Below are positions 10,292 to 17,469 of a stretch of DNA of 27,411 bases, piece by piece. The translations under genes and the position numbers were made by a program. Position 1 is the first letter of the stretch. Every line of letters starts with the position of its first letter. This stretch comes from Ceratorhiza oryzae-sativae (taxonomy: Eukaryota > Basidiomycota > Agaricomycetes > Cantharellales > Ceratobasidiaceae), in assembly GCA_030998015.1 (NCBI GenBank), contig JARWMV010000181.1, positions 1 to 27,411 on the forward strand, written 5' to 3'. Below the pieces are notes generated by a model that was not told the origin of the DNA, made no database searches, and saw only the letters and a list, made by a program, of their open reading frames with translations.

Positions 10292-10525
10292 TCATATTGT
10301 TTGGCATCGCCCAGAACAGTTAACCCTTCACCCGATAAAAGGACAGGAAAGGTATATTCTGTTGTAGTCTTTAATAGTTTTTCATTGCCATGTTTTCACG
10401 AGTTTTTTGATTTATTTTATCCCGAGGGTAAAAAAATAATTCCCTTGAATATCGGAGATCTACTTACACCTTTAAGTCTCGCTTACTGGCTGGCTGATGA
10501 TGGAACTTTTAATAAATTACACCGT

Positions 10526-10639
10526 TGACCCCCCAAACTGATGCAGCTATGCTGCATTGTTTGGGGGGGGTAATGGCCCTCCCAATACGTTGGCCCGTAG
10601 GGCGTGCCTTACAGGCTTGGTAACGCATTGGGAGGCCAT
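10526..10639 (+). repeat. Double hairpin, 114 nt, in-frame length with stops
   Basis: First hairpin CCCCCCAAACTGATGCAGC..., second CCTCCCAATACGTTGG...CGCATTGGGAGG. Starts with an in-frame TGA and contains TAA. Exactly 38 codons long, between HR and CVILCTNS of the LAGLIDADG ORF. Mirror at about 3963-4076. Confidence 0.88.
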
Positions 10640-11404
10640 TGTGTCATTTTGTGTACGAATTCTTACACGGAGGAAGAGGTAAAACTTCTAGCTGATGCTT
10701 TAAACCAAAAATGGGACTTGAATTGTACCATTAATAAAGACGGTAAGGGATTTAGAATTAGAATCCCAAGTAAGTCTCTACCAGTGCTGCAGGAACTTTT
10801 GAAAGACAAAATGCCTAACATGATGTTACATAACCCCGCTAATCGATACCCCTGCCAAGACGTGCGCTAAAGCGCAGTTCTCTAGGCAGGGTGTAGATTT
10901 GCCTTCGCAAATCATCGATTAGTGGAGCCCTCCGCGCTTAGGCCGCCCTGCGGGCGATCAAAGAGCGCGGAGGGAATTGGCTTATAGCCTGGTTAATATA
11001 ACCCAATGTATTGTATTTTTTTTTTAATAAATTTTACCCCTCCCCATAAGGTTTTTAAATTTCAATACCGCGCTTATCAGCGCACTGCCCCAGCTTCGGA
11101 GGATAGATTATTATCAACCTAAATATAACGTTTTAAAAATAGCAGGTAGTTCCTCTGGTTTCCGACATTCTGTAGACACTATTAATAAACTAAAAGAGCT
11201 TTTGAAAAAAGAAAGTCATCCTCATTTTGGTACTCCCAAATCAGATGAAACTAAAAAAGCTATTAGTGATAGTATAAAAGAATTTTACCGGACTCATTCT
11301 CATCATGCTAAAGGTAAAAAAGGCATTCTTGCTAAACAGTACGGTATCGGAGGTCAATTTGTTTTTTGTTATAGTAAGACAGGTGAAGAATGAATCTTTC
11401 CATC

Positions 11405-11626
11405 CCGCGCGCGTTAGTTGCTGGTGGGACTTGTCCCACCAACCAACGTGAGCAATCGCAACCGTTTGCGATTGCTAGTGCGCGGCATAATATCGATATT
11501 TAGCCGCCGGCTGAAAATGACGAACGGTCGTCATTTTCTACGAGGGAATCTTTATGGGAGGTAGCCTGGACCATGAGACTCATGGTCAAGGCTACCTCAT
11601 CTGAGGATTCCCTCTAACGCCGGCGG
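11405..11626 (+). repeat. Element A, copy 9
   Basis: Follows IFPS of NUMOD1 directly in the right GIY-YIG ORF; a K-type CCCCCAAACAATGCAGCG hairpin is stacked after it. Confidence 0.95.
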
Positions 11627-12100
11627 GGAGCTGCCCGAAGGGCTTGGCCAAAACCACCCCCAAACAATGCAGCGTAGCTGCACATGTTTGGGGGTGTTTT
11701 TGGAAACAACATTTCTCCAACTCTCTGATCGCGCCTTTAGGCGCGGCCTAAGCGCTGAGGACTCCTAAATTGGGGGTGATTTGCGCAGGCAAATCTACAC
11801 CCCCAATTTGGGGGAATGTTAGATGGACAACTATAAAAAATAACTTAGATACCGCGCGCGTAGCGCGCATTGCCGCCTTCGGAAAATTGACGTCTGCAAA
11901 AAGTCAGTTGGTCTGACCAGATCAACTTCCGTCAATTATTCGGCGGGTATTATTACACCCTGCCTGGGCAACTGCGCTTTAGCGCACGTCTTGGCAGGGG
12001 TAAGGTAAAGAATGGATGATACAATCAACTCCTCGAAATTAGATTTAAGCAGCCGTAATATATAATAAAAAAGCATTAGCTCCACTTCAATCTTTCTATT

Positions 12101-12222
12101 TGCTGGAAACTCTAATAAAGCTTAAATACTTCCCCGTCGGCGGGGTAAATATCCTTAGAGACTATACGAAAGAGCTTTATCCATAAATATCTAAATTGAT
12201 AAATTATGGCAAGATATAGTCC
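12101..12222 (+). ncRNA. Group I core of the upstream cox1 intron (right arm)
   Basis: TGCTGGAAACTCTAATAAAG (12101-12120) is a typical P4-P6 segment. P7 is GACTATA (12160-12166) with TATAGTC inside AAGATATAGTCC (12211-12222). P8 is CCATAA (12181) with TTATGG (12204). The core follows the TAG of the GIY-YIG ORF by about 60 nt. A composite element E (12231-12674) fills the P9 region, and the intron ends at G12700 before the 43-nt cox1 exon. Confidence 0.88.
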
Positions 12223-12230
12223 GAAATTAA

Positions 12231-12674
12231 CCGTCGACCCCCGACATTGCCGCGCGCGTTAGTTGCTGGTGGGACTTGTCCCACCAACCAACGTGAGCAA
12301 TCGCAACCGTTTGCGATTGCTAGTGCGCGGCATAATATCGATATTTAGCCGCCGGCTGAAAATGACGAACGGTCGTCATTTTCTACGAGGGAATCTTTAT
12401 GGGAGGTAGCCTGGACCATGAGACTCATGGTCAAGGCTACCTCATCTGAGGATTCCCTCTAACGCCGGCGGGCATTACAATATCGGGGGGCAGACGGTGC
12501 GGCCGAGAATGCTTTGCATTCTTACCCCTGCCAAGACGTGCGCTAAAGCGCAGTTGCCTGGCGCAGGGCGAGTACCGTCGACGGTGACCCCCAATAATTG
12601 CAATGTCGCCATTGACCCCCCACGCATCGGCTAAATCTTAGGTGTAAACCAAGATTTCAGCCGATTCTCGAGGG
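12231..12674 (+). repeat. Composite hairpin cluster E3
   Basis: Bounded by CCGTCGAC and CTCGAGGG. It holds A10, a D hairpin, and an inner block CCGTCGACGG...CTCGAGGG that occurs alone as a 100-nt element at 9338-9437. Related clusters with the same ends: 7998-8511, 8611-8929, 18804-19335, 25304-26004, and the left-arm mirrors 1927-2369, 5670-5988, 6088-6601. Confidence 0.85.
12250..12471 (+). repeat. Element A, copy 10
   Basis: In composite E3 within the P9 region of the upstream cox1 intron. Confidence 0.95.
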
Positions 12675-12700
12675 TTATAATAATTATAATTTTAATTTTG

Positions 12701-12743
12701 TAATTTAACGTTCTTTCCTCAACACTTCCTAGGCCTTGCCGGT
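12701..12743 (+). CDS. cox1: cox1 penultimate exon (43 nt)
   Basis: It encodes NLTFFPQHFLGLAG, the invariant Cox1 segment just before MPRRIPDYPDA, the sequence that opens the next exon at 15878. Boundaries are set by group I rules. The upstream intron ends in G12700, and the exon begins with the third base of a Val codon (GT|T), so the previous exon should end in U. The exon ends with GGT, again U before the next intron. An in-frame TAA just upstream confirms that this is an internal exon. Flanking group I cores lie at 12153-12222 and 15594-15645. It is short for an exon but free of hairpin elements. Confidence 0.9.
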
Positions 12744-12816
12744 ATTCTCGAAAATGCCCTTCTTTAAATTTAAAGATAGAACACTCTATGCTGGAAATTT
12801 CTATTTTAAAATCAAA

Positions 12817-13063
12817 CCCCCGCTTAGGGTCATCCAGCATTGTATTTATATATAAATACATGCTGTTGACCCGAGGGGTTTGGTTATCGAGGCCGCGTTC
12901 GCGGCGAGGTATTGCGAGGTACCCTGGAACTTTAAGTTCCAGGGTACCTCGGAATCAGACGCCGCGCGCACGCCAGGGCCGCCTTGGCTTGATTATTGAC
13001 CTTAAGGTCAATATGAGCCAAGCTTGCTTGGCTTAAGCCAGGGCGTTCGCAGGCGTGCACGGG
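12817..13063 (+). repeat. Element B, copy 4 (247 bp)
   Basis: Mirror of copy 1. Flanked by TCAAA at 12812-12816 and 13064-13068. Cuts a LAGLIDADG remnant in the last cox1 intron. Confidence 0.93.
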
Positions 13064-13105
13064 TCAAAAATAATTCCCCAAAACATTTTGGAATTAATTC
13101 TATTT
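13064..13105 (+). pseudogene. LAGLIDADG endonuclease remnant in last cox1 intron
   Basis: Reads KIIPQNILELI, the stretch just before the second LAGLIDADG helix. The same DNA, with a 4-nt AGCT insertion and one A fewer, occurs at 24904-24942, where it continues into PIGLAFWLADDG. Element B (12817-13063) sits directly upstream between TCAAA repeats, and a second element follows at about 13110. The left-arm mirror is about 1496-1537. Confidence 0.6.
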
Positions 13106-13879
13106 TTCTCCGGGCCTTCGGTCCTACCCTAACCCTGTCGTCAGCGTGTACAAGTACACGCTGCTAGGGAACCTCTTCCCCTCCGAATTTTAAAATACTG
13201 CTCTAATTACTTATCAACTAAGTCAAAATATTAGAACTTATGAATTTACCCCAATTTTCTCGCGTAAGCGAGAAAATTAGGAGTACGCTGCCGCAATCGG
13301 CCGCTCTATCGTACCCCCCGTGGTGGTGAGGACCGTCGCTACGCTCGGGCCCATCCACCACGGGAGGCGCCTGATTCCGAGGTTGTGCGCGAGGCGGCCC
13401 CTCTGGCCGCGAGCCCGCGCACGCCAGGGCCGCAGCTTAAGCTGCGATCGTAGGCGGGCACGGGTAAGATAGAGCGATCTAACAGCGGCAGCTATGGGAA
13501 TTAAGTAAAGAAACAATCAGCAGATGTTTACAATCCCCTCACCCTTTTTCCCTTCCGGTGTAGTACTATACTGTAAGGGCATAGTCCGCGCCCTACCAGG
13601 GTAAGTCGTTTTTCGAAAAAAAAAACGAGGTAATGCCGACACAGCAGCGTCTTTCAGGCGCCTGTGTCGGAGTATCGTGAGAGAGAACAAAGGGCAGTGC
13701 GACTCTAATAAGCCTTATTTTATAGCGTCCCAACGGGGGCCACTACCCAAATTTTATCCTTCATGGCGGAGGCCGCGCCACAAGTGGGGGATATAATTAA
13801 ACATCTCAGAGACTATACGTGTCATTGCACTATTATAAATGATAATTTCAGGCTAAAATAAAATAAAAATAACTTACTG

Positions 13880-13965
13880 CAGCTTCCTCGTAGGGCACCG
13901 AAGAGGGCCCACAGGAGCGCTGCCGTACTCAAAAATGGTTATGGGGTTGTAAGTCCTAAACCATT
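13880..13965 (+). repeat. W double hairpin, empty form
   Basis: GCAGC...GCTGC hairpin with CCGAAGAGGGCCCACAGGAG, then AAAATGGTT...AACCATTTT with conserved GTAAGTCCT in its loop. The copy at 20779-20935 has a 60-nt insert at CCTC|GTAGGG; mirror at 636-721. Lies just beyond trnW. Confidence 0.75.
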
Positions 13966-13978
13966 TTGGTGAATTAAA

Positions 13979-14049
13979 CAAGAGCGAGGCGAATCGAACA
14001 CCTACCTGTGATTTTGGAGATCATAATACTACCGTTATACGACGCTCTT
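13979..14049 (-). tRNA. trnW: tRNA-Trp(CCA), right-arm copy
   Basis: Identical copy of the left-arm tRNA, on the minus strand. It lies inside the interval between the 43-nt cox1 exon (ending 12743) and the last cox1 exon (starting 15878), so it is antisense within a cox1 intron. Unless it has its own promoter, its expression would need minus-strand transcription across the intron. Confidence 0.94.
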
Positions 14050-14534
14050 TCAAACCCCAAATTGGGGGTGTAGATTTGCCTGCGCAAATCACCCCCAATT
14101 TAGGAGTCCTCAGCGCTTAGGCCGCGCCTAAAGGCGCGATCAGAGAGCGTTGGATTTTATTACACCAAAATTTATGACCCCTCAAGCTTCGGAGCCGTCT
14201 GTGTACGGCTTAAGCCGCACACAGACGTCTCCTCTACAAGCGTGAAATTGTTGCACGTACGTGCAACAACTTCTAGGGGACGGGTCGGGAAGAGCGCGCA
14301 AAGGGAACCAAGCGCGGTAAGAACTTACCGCCCATAAAACACCTTGGCTATGGTAAGCTCTGTACTGCAATTGCGAGTACAGAGCATACGAGAAGGTGTC
14401 CCCGACCGCAAGGGTTGCGGGGTTTATGAGTACTGCATTAGCCCCACTTCAATTTACCACCGCCATGCTTTTGCTAACACCCTAACCCTGTCGTCAGCGT
14501 GTACAAGTACACGCTGCTAGGGAACCTCTTCCCC

Positions 14535-14633
14535 TCCGCGCTCTTTGATCGCCCGCAGGGCGGCCTAAGCGCGGAGGGCTCCCACTAATCGATGATTTGC
14601 GAAGGCAAATCTACATCGATTAGCGGGGGCCTG
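14535..14633. repeat. H element, empty site
   Basis: CCTCCGCGCTCTTTGATCGC...GCGCGGAGGG hairpin followed by CTAATCGATGATTTGC...ATCGATTAG hairpin: a double hairpin. Other copies: window start to 69, about 3630-3770 (filled), 10834-10974 (filled), 23658-23800 (filled), 25165-25210 (first hairpin only). Confidence 0.88.
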
Positions 14634-15593
14634 TAAGGGAAGAGTCCGATTTGGCGCAAATCGGGGGTCAGGAATTAAGCTTAGCTGTCTACGTAATCCG
14701 CGCCCCCCAAGGGGTAGGCACGGTTACACCAGCACAAGGGCGTCAATTGGTAACCGTGTCGGCCTGCGCTTGGTGGTGGAATCACCACCAAATGGTCCCT
14801 TTGCGCGGAATTAATTCATAGTTACTTTTACAATTTTAGTTTATAAAAAATCAAATTTCGCTTCCGGACCCAAGCCTCGTTCCTAGCGAGCGTCTTTGAT
14901 AGGAACGATGTTGATTAATCACCATCCAAGTCCAAGGCTCGGCTATGGCGATTTCTCTCCGCCCTGCTGGGTAAGTATAAATGGCGCCCCAACGAAGGCC
15001 ACTGCCTAATTTTTCATGGGCTTCCGAGGTCTTAAATTTTTTTAACTTATGGAAGCTGTGCTGCGCTTGGTGGTGGAATCAGCACCAAATGGTCTCCTTT
15101 GCGCGGTATACTCCAACACCAGGGCGTCAGGTGCACCTTTGATCTTTCCCGCCTGGGGGCCCCGGCGGGGCTAAACCCTACCCGACGCCGGATGCCCCTC
15201 AAACAATGCAGCGGACCCTCCCACCTGGGATTGGGTCCGCTGCACATGTTTGGGGGGCACTAGGAACGAGCTTGACCCGTCCCCTAGAAGTTGTTGCACG
15301 TACGTGCAACAATTTCACGCTTGTAGAGGAGACGTCTGTGTGCGGCTTAAGCCGTACACAGACGGCTCCGGCGCTTGAGGGTGAATACTCAAAACTAATT
15401 AGTTTGGGGTTCCCTGTAGACCCCCAACAAGGCAATGGCCTCCCAATGCGTCACAAACGTATTGGGGGGGGCCATTACCTTATTGGGGGGCGGATGCCCC
15501 TCAAACAATGCAGCGTAGCTGCACATGTTTGAGGGGCAGGAGACGGCGGATGGGGCCGGAGCCGGTCATGTAAACATGACCCTCCGTGTGCAG
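14634..15593. other. Intron interior without ORF
   Basis: Hairpins only: two TTGGTGGTGGAATC..CACCAA hairpins (14767, 15063), a J element, K-type CCCCTCAAACAATGCAGC hairpins at 15188 and 15487 (the first with a longer nested stem), and CTCCCAATGCGTCAC..CGTATTGGG. No protein match. Confidence 0.7.
15281..15381. repeat. J double hairpin
   Basis: CCCCTAGAAG, the perfect palindrome TTGTTGCACGTACGTGCAAC AA, then GACGTCTGTGTGCGGCTTAA paired with GCCGTACACAGACG, ending CTTGAGGG. Other copies 321-422, 14178-14279, 17921-18013, 21862-21955, 22856-22953. Confidence 0.88.
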
Positions 15594-15645
15594 GGACTAT
15601 AACTCCTGTGTCGAGTAGTTTAGATAGTGCAATAAGATATAGTCC
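15594..15645 (+). ncRNA. Group I intron core (P7/P8) of last cox1 intron
   Basis: GGACTATA (15594-15601) pairs over 8 bases with TATAGTCC (15638-15645). The second strand lies in AAGATATAGTCC, the classic 3' P7 strand of group I introns. The 36 nt between hold P3' and P8. About 230 nt separate it from the 3' splice site and fold as P9-type hairpins, for example GGCATCC...GGATGCC at 15679-15705. Confidence 0.85.
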
Positions 15646-15659
15646 ATATATTAATAATT

Positions 15660-15840
15660 TTATTTACAAAAACATTCTGGCATCCGCCCAGTTGAGCAGG
15701 ATGCCTTTGTTAACCTTCGTCTAGATCTACAAGATCTGGGCCCTGCACCGACACTATGGCGTTAATTGCTGTCTGTGTCGAAGCAAGGGGACGAGGGATG
15801 ATTTAACGCCTAATTTGCCACCCCAGAGGGGAATTGGTGA
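15660..15840 (+). repeat. P9-like domain, copy 1 (cox1 intron end)
   Basis: Segment with TGGCATCCGCCCAGTTGAG, CTTCGTCTAGATCTACAAG, CCCTGCACCGACACTATGG and GATGATTTAACGCCTAATTT in order, all repeated at 17470-17690. Here it lies between the P7 strand and the cox1 3' splice site, so it is probably the P9 extension of the intron. Some short loops differ between copies and one copy has an added hairpin. Confidence 0.7.
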
Positions 15841-15877
15841 AAATAAGATACCGAGCTAAAGCTCGGCTTAATATTTG

Positions 15878-16258
15878 ATGCCACGAAGAATCCCTGATTA
15901 CCCAGATGCATTTTCCGCCTGGAATGCGATTTCAAGTTATGGATCAATCATATCTGTTTTCGCTACAGTTCTATTTGGTTATATTATTTACGATACATTC
16001 GTAAATGGTAAAGTAGTCGCAAACAACCCATGGGCAATCCCTTCTTACTTTACTTCAAGTCAAGAATTTAATAACGAATCTCAAGTAGCTAGTTCATTAG
16101 AATGGGCATTGGCTAGTCCAACACCATTCCACGCATTTAATATGTTACCCGTGCAATCTCCGCGCGCGTTAGTTGCTGGTGGGACTTGTCCCACCAACCA
16201 ACGTGAGCAATCGCAACCGTTTGCGATTGCTAGTGCGCGGCATAATATCGATATTTAG
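15878..16258 (+). CDS. cox1: cox1 last exon with 32-codon repeat-encoded tail
   Basis: C-terminal part of cytochrome c oxidase subunit 1, the haem-copper core subunit of complex IV in the inner membrane. It opens MPRRIPDYPDAFSAWN, has the last membrane helix at about residues 20-42 (SIISVFATVLFGYIIYD), and reaches the usual fungal end FNMLPVQS at 16159 (94 codons). The start at 15878 follows G15877, the expected last base of a group I intron, and an in-frame TAA lies at 15869. There is no stop after PVQS. The frame enters family-A element copy 11 at 16160, reads 32 more codons (PRALVAGGTCPTNQ...HNIDI) and stops at TAG 16256-16258. The element has replaced or displaced the native stop. A matrix-side C-terminal tail may be tolerated, but this is untested. 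Confidence 0.95.
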   Translation: MPRRIPDYPDAFSAWNAISSYGSIISVFATVLFGYIIYDTFVNGKVVANNPWAIPSYFTSSQEFNNESQVASSLEWALASPTPFHAFNMLPVQSPRALVAGGTCPTNQREQSQPFAIASARHNIDI

Positions 16259-16381
16259 CCGCCGGCTGAAAATGACGAACGGTCGTCATTTTCTACGAGG
16301 GAATCTTTATGGGAGGTAGCCTGGACCATGAGACTCATGGTCAAGGCTACCTCATCTGAGGATTCCCTCTAACGCCGGCGG
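16160..16381 (+). repeat. Element A, copy 11 (cox1 tail)
   Basis: Begins at the base after the last native cox1 codon (TCT). Its first 99 nt encode 32 residues and the TAG stop. A GCCGAGCATTATTTCGGC hairpin follows at once. Confidence 0.96.
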
Positions 16382-16855
16382 GCCGAGCATTATTTCGGCT
16401 TGCAAATCATTTCACAGGAAATTTATATTCCTCTTCAGTGAAATGGAAGAAGCAAAAATTCCGAATAAGTTAAATGCCTAGATCAAAATGGTAAAAATGG
16501 CATAATTTTCTCGGCTTGGCCGAGGAATTAAGCCCAAATCACTCGATTAAGTTAAGAACCCCTTTAAAAATAAAGTAATTCACTGACCCGCCTGCAGTTT
16601 TTACGTTGCCTCCATCTGAGGGAAGACGACTCATCCTAGCGGGCGACTATGGGAAACCTTCGCTATCCCGCCCAACAGGGCTCGTTCCTCTTCTCAATTA
16701 GCACAGCTTCCGAATTCTTCGAATCGGAACCGGGCCGGCGGAGGATCGTGCTTGCACGATCGTATGCCCCTCAAACAATGCAGCGTAGCTGCACATGTTT
16801 GGGGGGCAGGAGCCGGCCCTTCCGCCGCCTCCTGTCCCTCTAGGTTTCAGCCAGC
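16382..16855. other. cox1 downstream spacer
   Basis: GCCGAGCATTATTTCGGC, then CATTTCAC..GTGAAATG enclosing AGGAA..TTCCT (16407-16445), a possible 3'-end processing hairpin. TCTCGGCTTGGCCGAGGA follows, then a K hairpin at 16769. No gene. Confidence 0.6.
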
Positions 16856-17077
16856 CCGCGCGCGTTAGTTGCTGGTGGGACTTGTCCCACCAACCAACGT
16901 GAGCAATCGCAACCGTTTGCGATTGCTAGTGCGCGGCATAATATCGATATTTAGCCGCCGGCTGAAAATGACGAACGGTCGTCATTTTCTACGAGGGAAT
17001 CTTTATGGGAGGTAGCCTGGACCATGAGACTCATGGTCAAGGCTACCTCATCTGAGGATTCCCTCTAACGCCGGCGG
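16856..17077 (+). repeat. Element A, copy 12
   Basis: Full form in the cox1-atp8 spacer. Confidence 0.95.
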
Positions 17078-17398
17078 GCTGCCCTAGAGTCCATACGGCG
17101 GCGGGTCATGGGCCTTCGGTCCTTAGACAAAATGGGGTTATTTTACCCTTAGCGTCACTGCGTGACGCCGGGTCGGATTTTCACGAACTCCAAAACTGCC
17201 GACCCTGAACTTGGGAATTTTCCAGACCTTTCCAATATCAAATCCCGATTGGCTTAGCCAATCGGGGTATAAACCAAATCCCTTCCCGTCTCCATTTTAT
17301 CCTGATTCTGTCTGGGTAAAGATTTAATTAAAACAAATTCCTGACCCGTCCCCTAGAAGTTGTTGCACGTACGTGCAACAATTTCACGCTTGTAGAGG

Positions 17399-17443
17399 TT
17401 CCCTAGCAGCGTGTACTTGTACACGCTGACGACAGGGTTAGGG
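17399..17443. repeat. I element joined to a J element
   Basis: I unit: TTCCCTAGCAGCGTGTACTT...GACAGGGTTAGGG around GTGTACTTGTACAC. Other copies 76-120, 1430-1474, 13127-13171, 14480-14524, 25218-25262. Here it follows the first half of a J element (17351-17398) fused at AGAG, so the second J hairpin is replaced by I. Confidence 0.85.
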
Positions 17444-17469
17444 TCGGACATGTTATAAAAGCTGTCGAT

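Larger units (their letters stand above)
9513..10987 (+). pseudogene. LAGLIDADG endonuclease cut by five elements (right arm)
   Basis: ORF of the nested intron. Pieces: MTYFSLFSFLIRIPTI (9513-9561); AILCIMVLL to LTQKERANFVLSDDL and the first LAGLIDADG motif GILIGLILGDLHI (9644-9887); EGLIHKDYIYHLYDLFK (10059-10114); PSPDKRTGKVYS to the second motif LTPLSLAYWLADDGTFN (10292-10525); VILCTNSYTEEEVKLL to MPNMMLH (10640-10833); KIGL with TAG stop (10975-10987). Inserts: double hairpin 9562-9643, A8 9888-10059, B 10115-10291, double hairpin 10526-10639, H/D cluster 10834-10974. The N-terminus is unusually hydrophobic. In the right arm the first insert also shifts the frame. Both LAGLIDADG helices keep their acidic residues (GD, DDG). 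Confidence 0.87.
9045..11102 (+). other. Group I intron nested inside the GIY-YIG ORF (twintron)
   Basis: Removing 9045-11102 joins LEQKFF to IDYYQPKYN, which restores the usual GIY-YIG block (EQ-x-F-I-D-Y-Y-x-P-x-Y-N) exactly in frame. The 5' exon would end in U and the intron in G, as group I requires. A P7-like 5' strand GAGACTATTA lies at 9481-9490. The 3' strand is not clear; TAATATAACC near 10994 is a weak candidate. The interval carries its own LAGLIDADG ORF (9513-10987). Without splicing, the GIY-YIG frame reads into the intron and stops at TAA 9066. Confidence 0.75.
7691..12042 (+). pseudogene. GIY-YIG homing endonuclease in pieces (right arm)
   Basis: Intron-encoded DNA endonuclease of the upstream cox1 intron, read in segments. 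N-terminal part to FFENVK (7782-7898). KRNIYKKLKNKSGVYLF (7945-7997), holding the GVY half of GIY-YIG. KITNELYVGSSITLSRR (8513-8611), holding the YVG half and the conserved Arg. ILYRSMRKHGLANFSL to LEQKFF (8931-9044). IDYYQPKYNVLKIAGSS plus NUMOD3 repeats HPHFGTPKSDETKKAIS to IFPS (11103-11404). KQHFS and NVRWTTIKNNLDT of NUMOD1 (about 11705-11860). GKEWMIQSTPRN with TAG stop (12004-12042). Between the segments lie hairpin elements, a 46-nt GC insert (7899-7944) and a whole nested intron (9045-11102). A TGA at 11391 precedes IFPS, and two bases are missing near 7778. As it stands it is not translatable; the family match is certain, activity is not. Confidence 0.85.
7302..14599. repeat. IR1 right arm of a giant palindrome
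   Basis: Mirror of 1-7300. This arm is colinear with the intact last cox1 exon at 15878, so it is the arm in normal gene context. Small differences from the left arm: two T missing near 7778 (left has TT near 6818), one fewer C near 13771, one fewer C near 11946, a changed base and an extra base near 12557 in a hairpin arm, and a changed A/C run near 9593. Two of these break reading frames that are open in the left arm. Confidence 0.95.
12744..15877 (+). other. Last cox1 intron, group I, 3134 nt
   Basis: The interval between GGT (12743) and ATGCCACG (15878), ending in G. It contains a clear P7 core at 15594-15645 and a partial one at 13811. It also holds a LAGLIDADG remnant cut by element B at 12817, a tRNA-Trp on the opposite strand, and at least ten hairpin elements. 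The IR1 right edge (14599 or beyond) falls inside it. No complete endonuclease ORF remains. Its coherence as one splicing unit is uncertain given the tRNA and two partial cores; it may be a composite built by recombination. Confidence 0.75.

Noticed and set aside
11388..11404. UGA as Trp in the GIY-YIG ORF (KTGEE-TGA-IFPS)
   Set aside because: The reading would be in frame, but the only tRNA-Trp has anticodon CCA and nearby Trp codons are TGG; a nonsense change in a decaying ORF is simpler.
12744..12811. Start of a new gene at ATGCCCTTCTTTAAATTTAA
   Set aside because: It lies at the intron 5' end right after GLAG; the frame is short and matches nothing, while the overlapping frame fits an endonuclease remnant.
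13805..13820. A second complete group I core at GAGACTATACG
   Set aside because: Only the 5' P7 strand is visible; no TATAGTC partner follows within a plausible distance except the one already used at 15638.
13930..13966. tRNA-Tyr-like anticodon loop TTGTAAG in the W element
   Set aside because: The flanks form one long hairpin and no acceptor, D or T arm can be drawn; the second copy loses stem pairing.
15206..15532. 108-codon frame in the last cox1 intron
   Set aside because: Encoded wholly by J and K hairpins; no motif.
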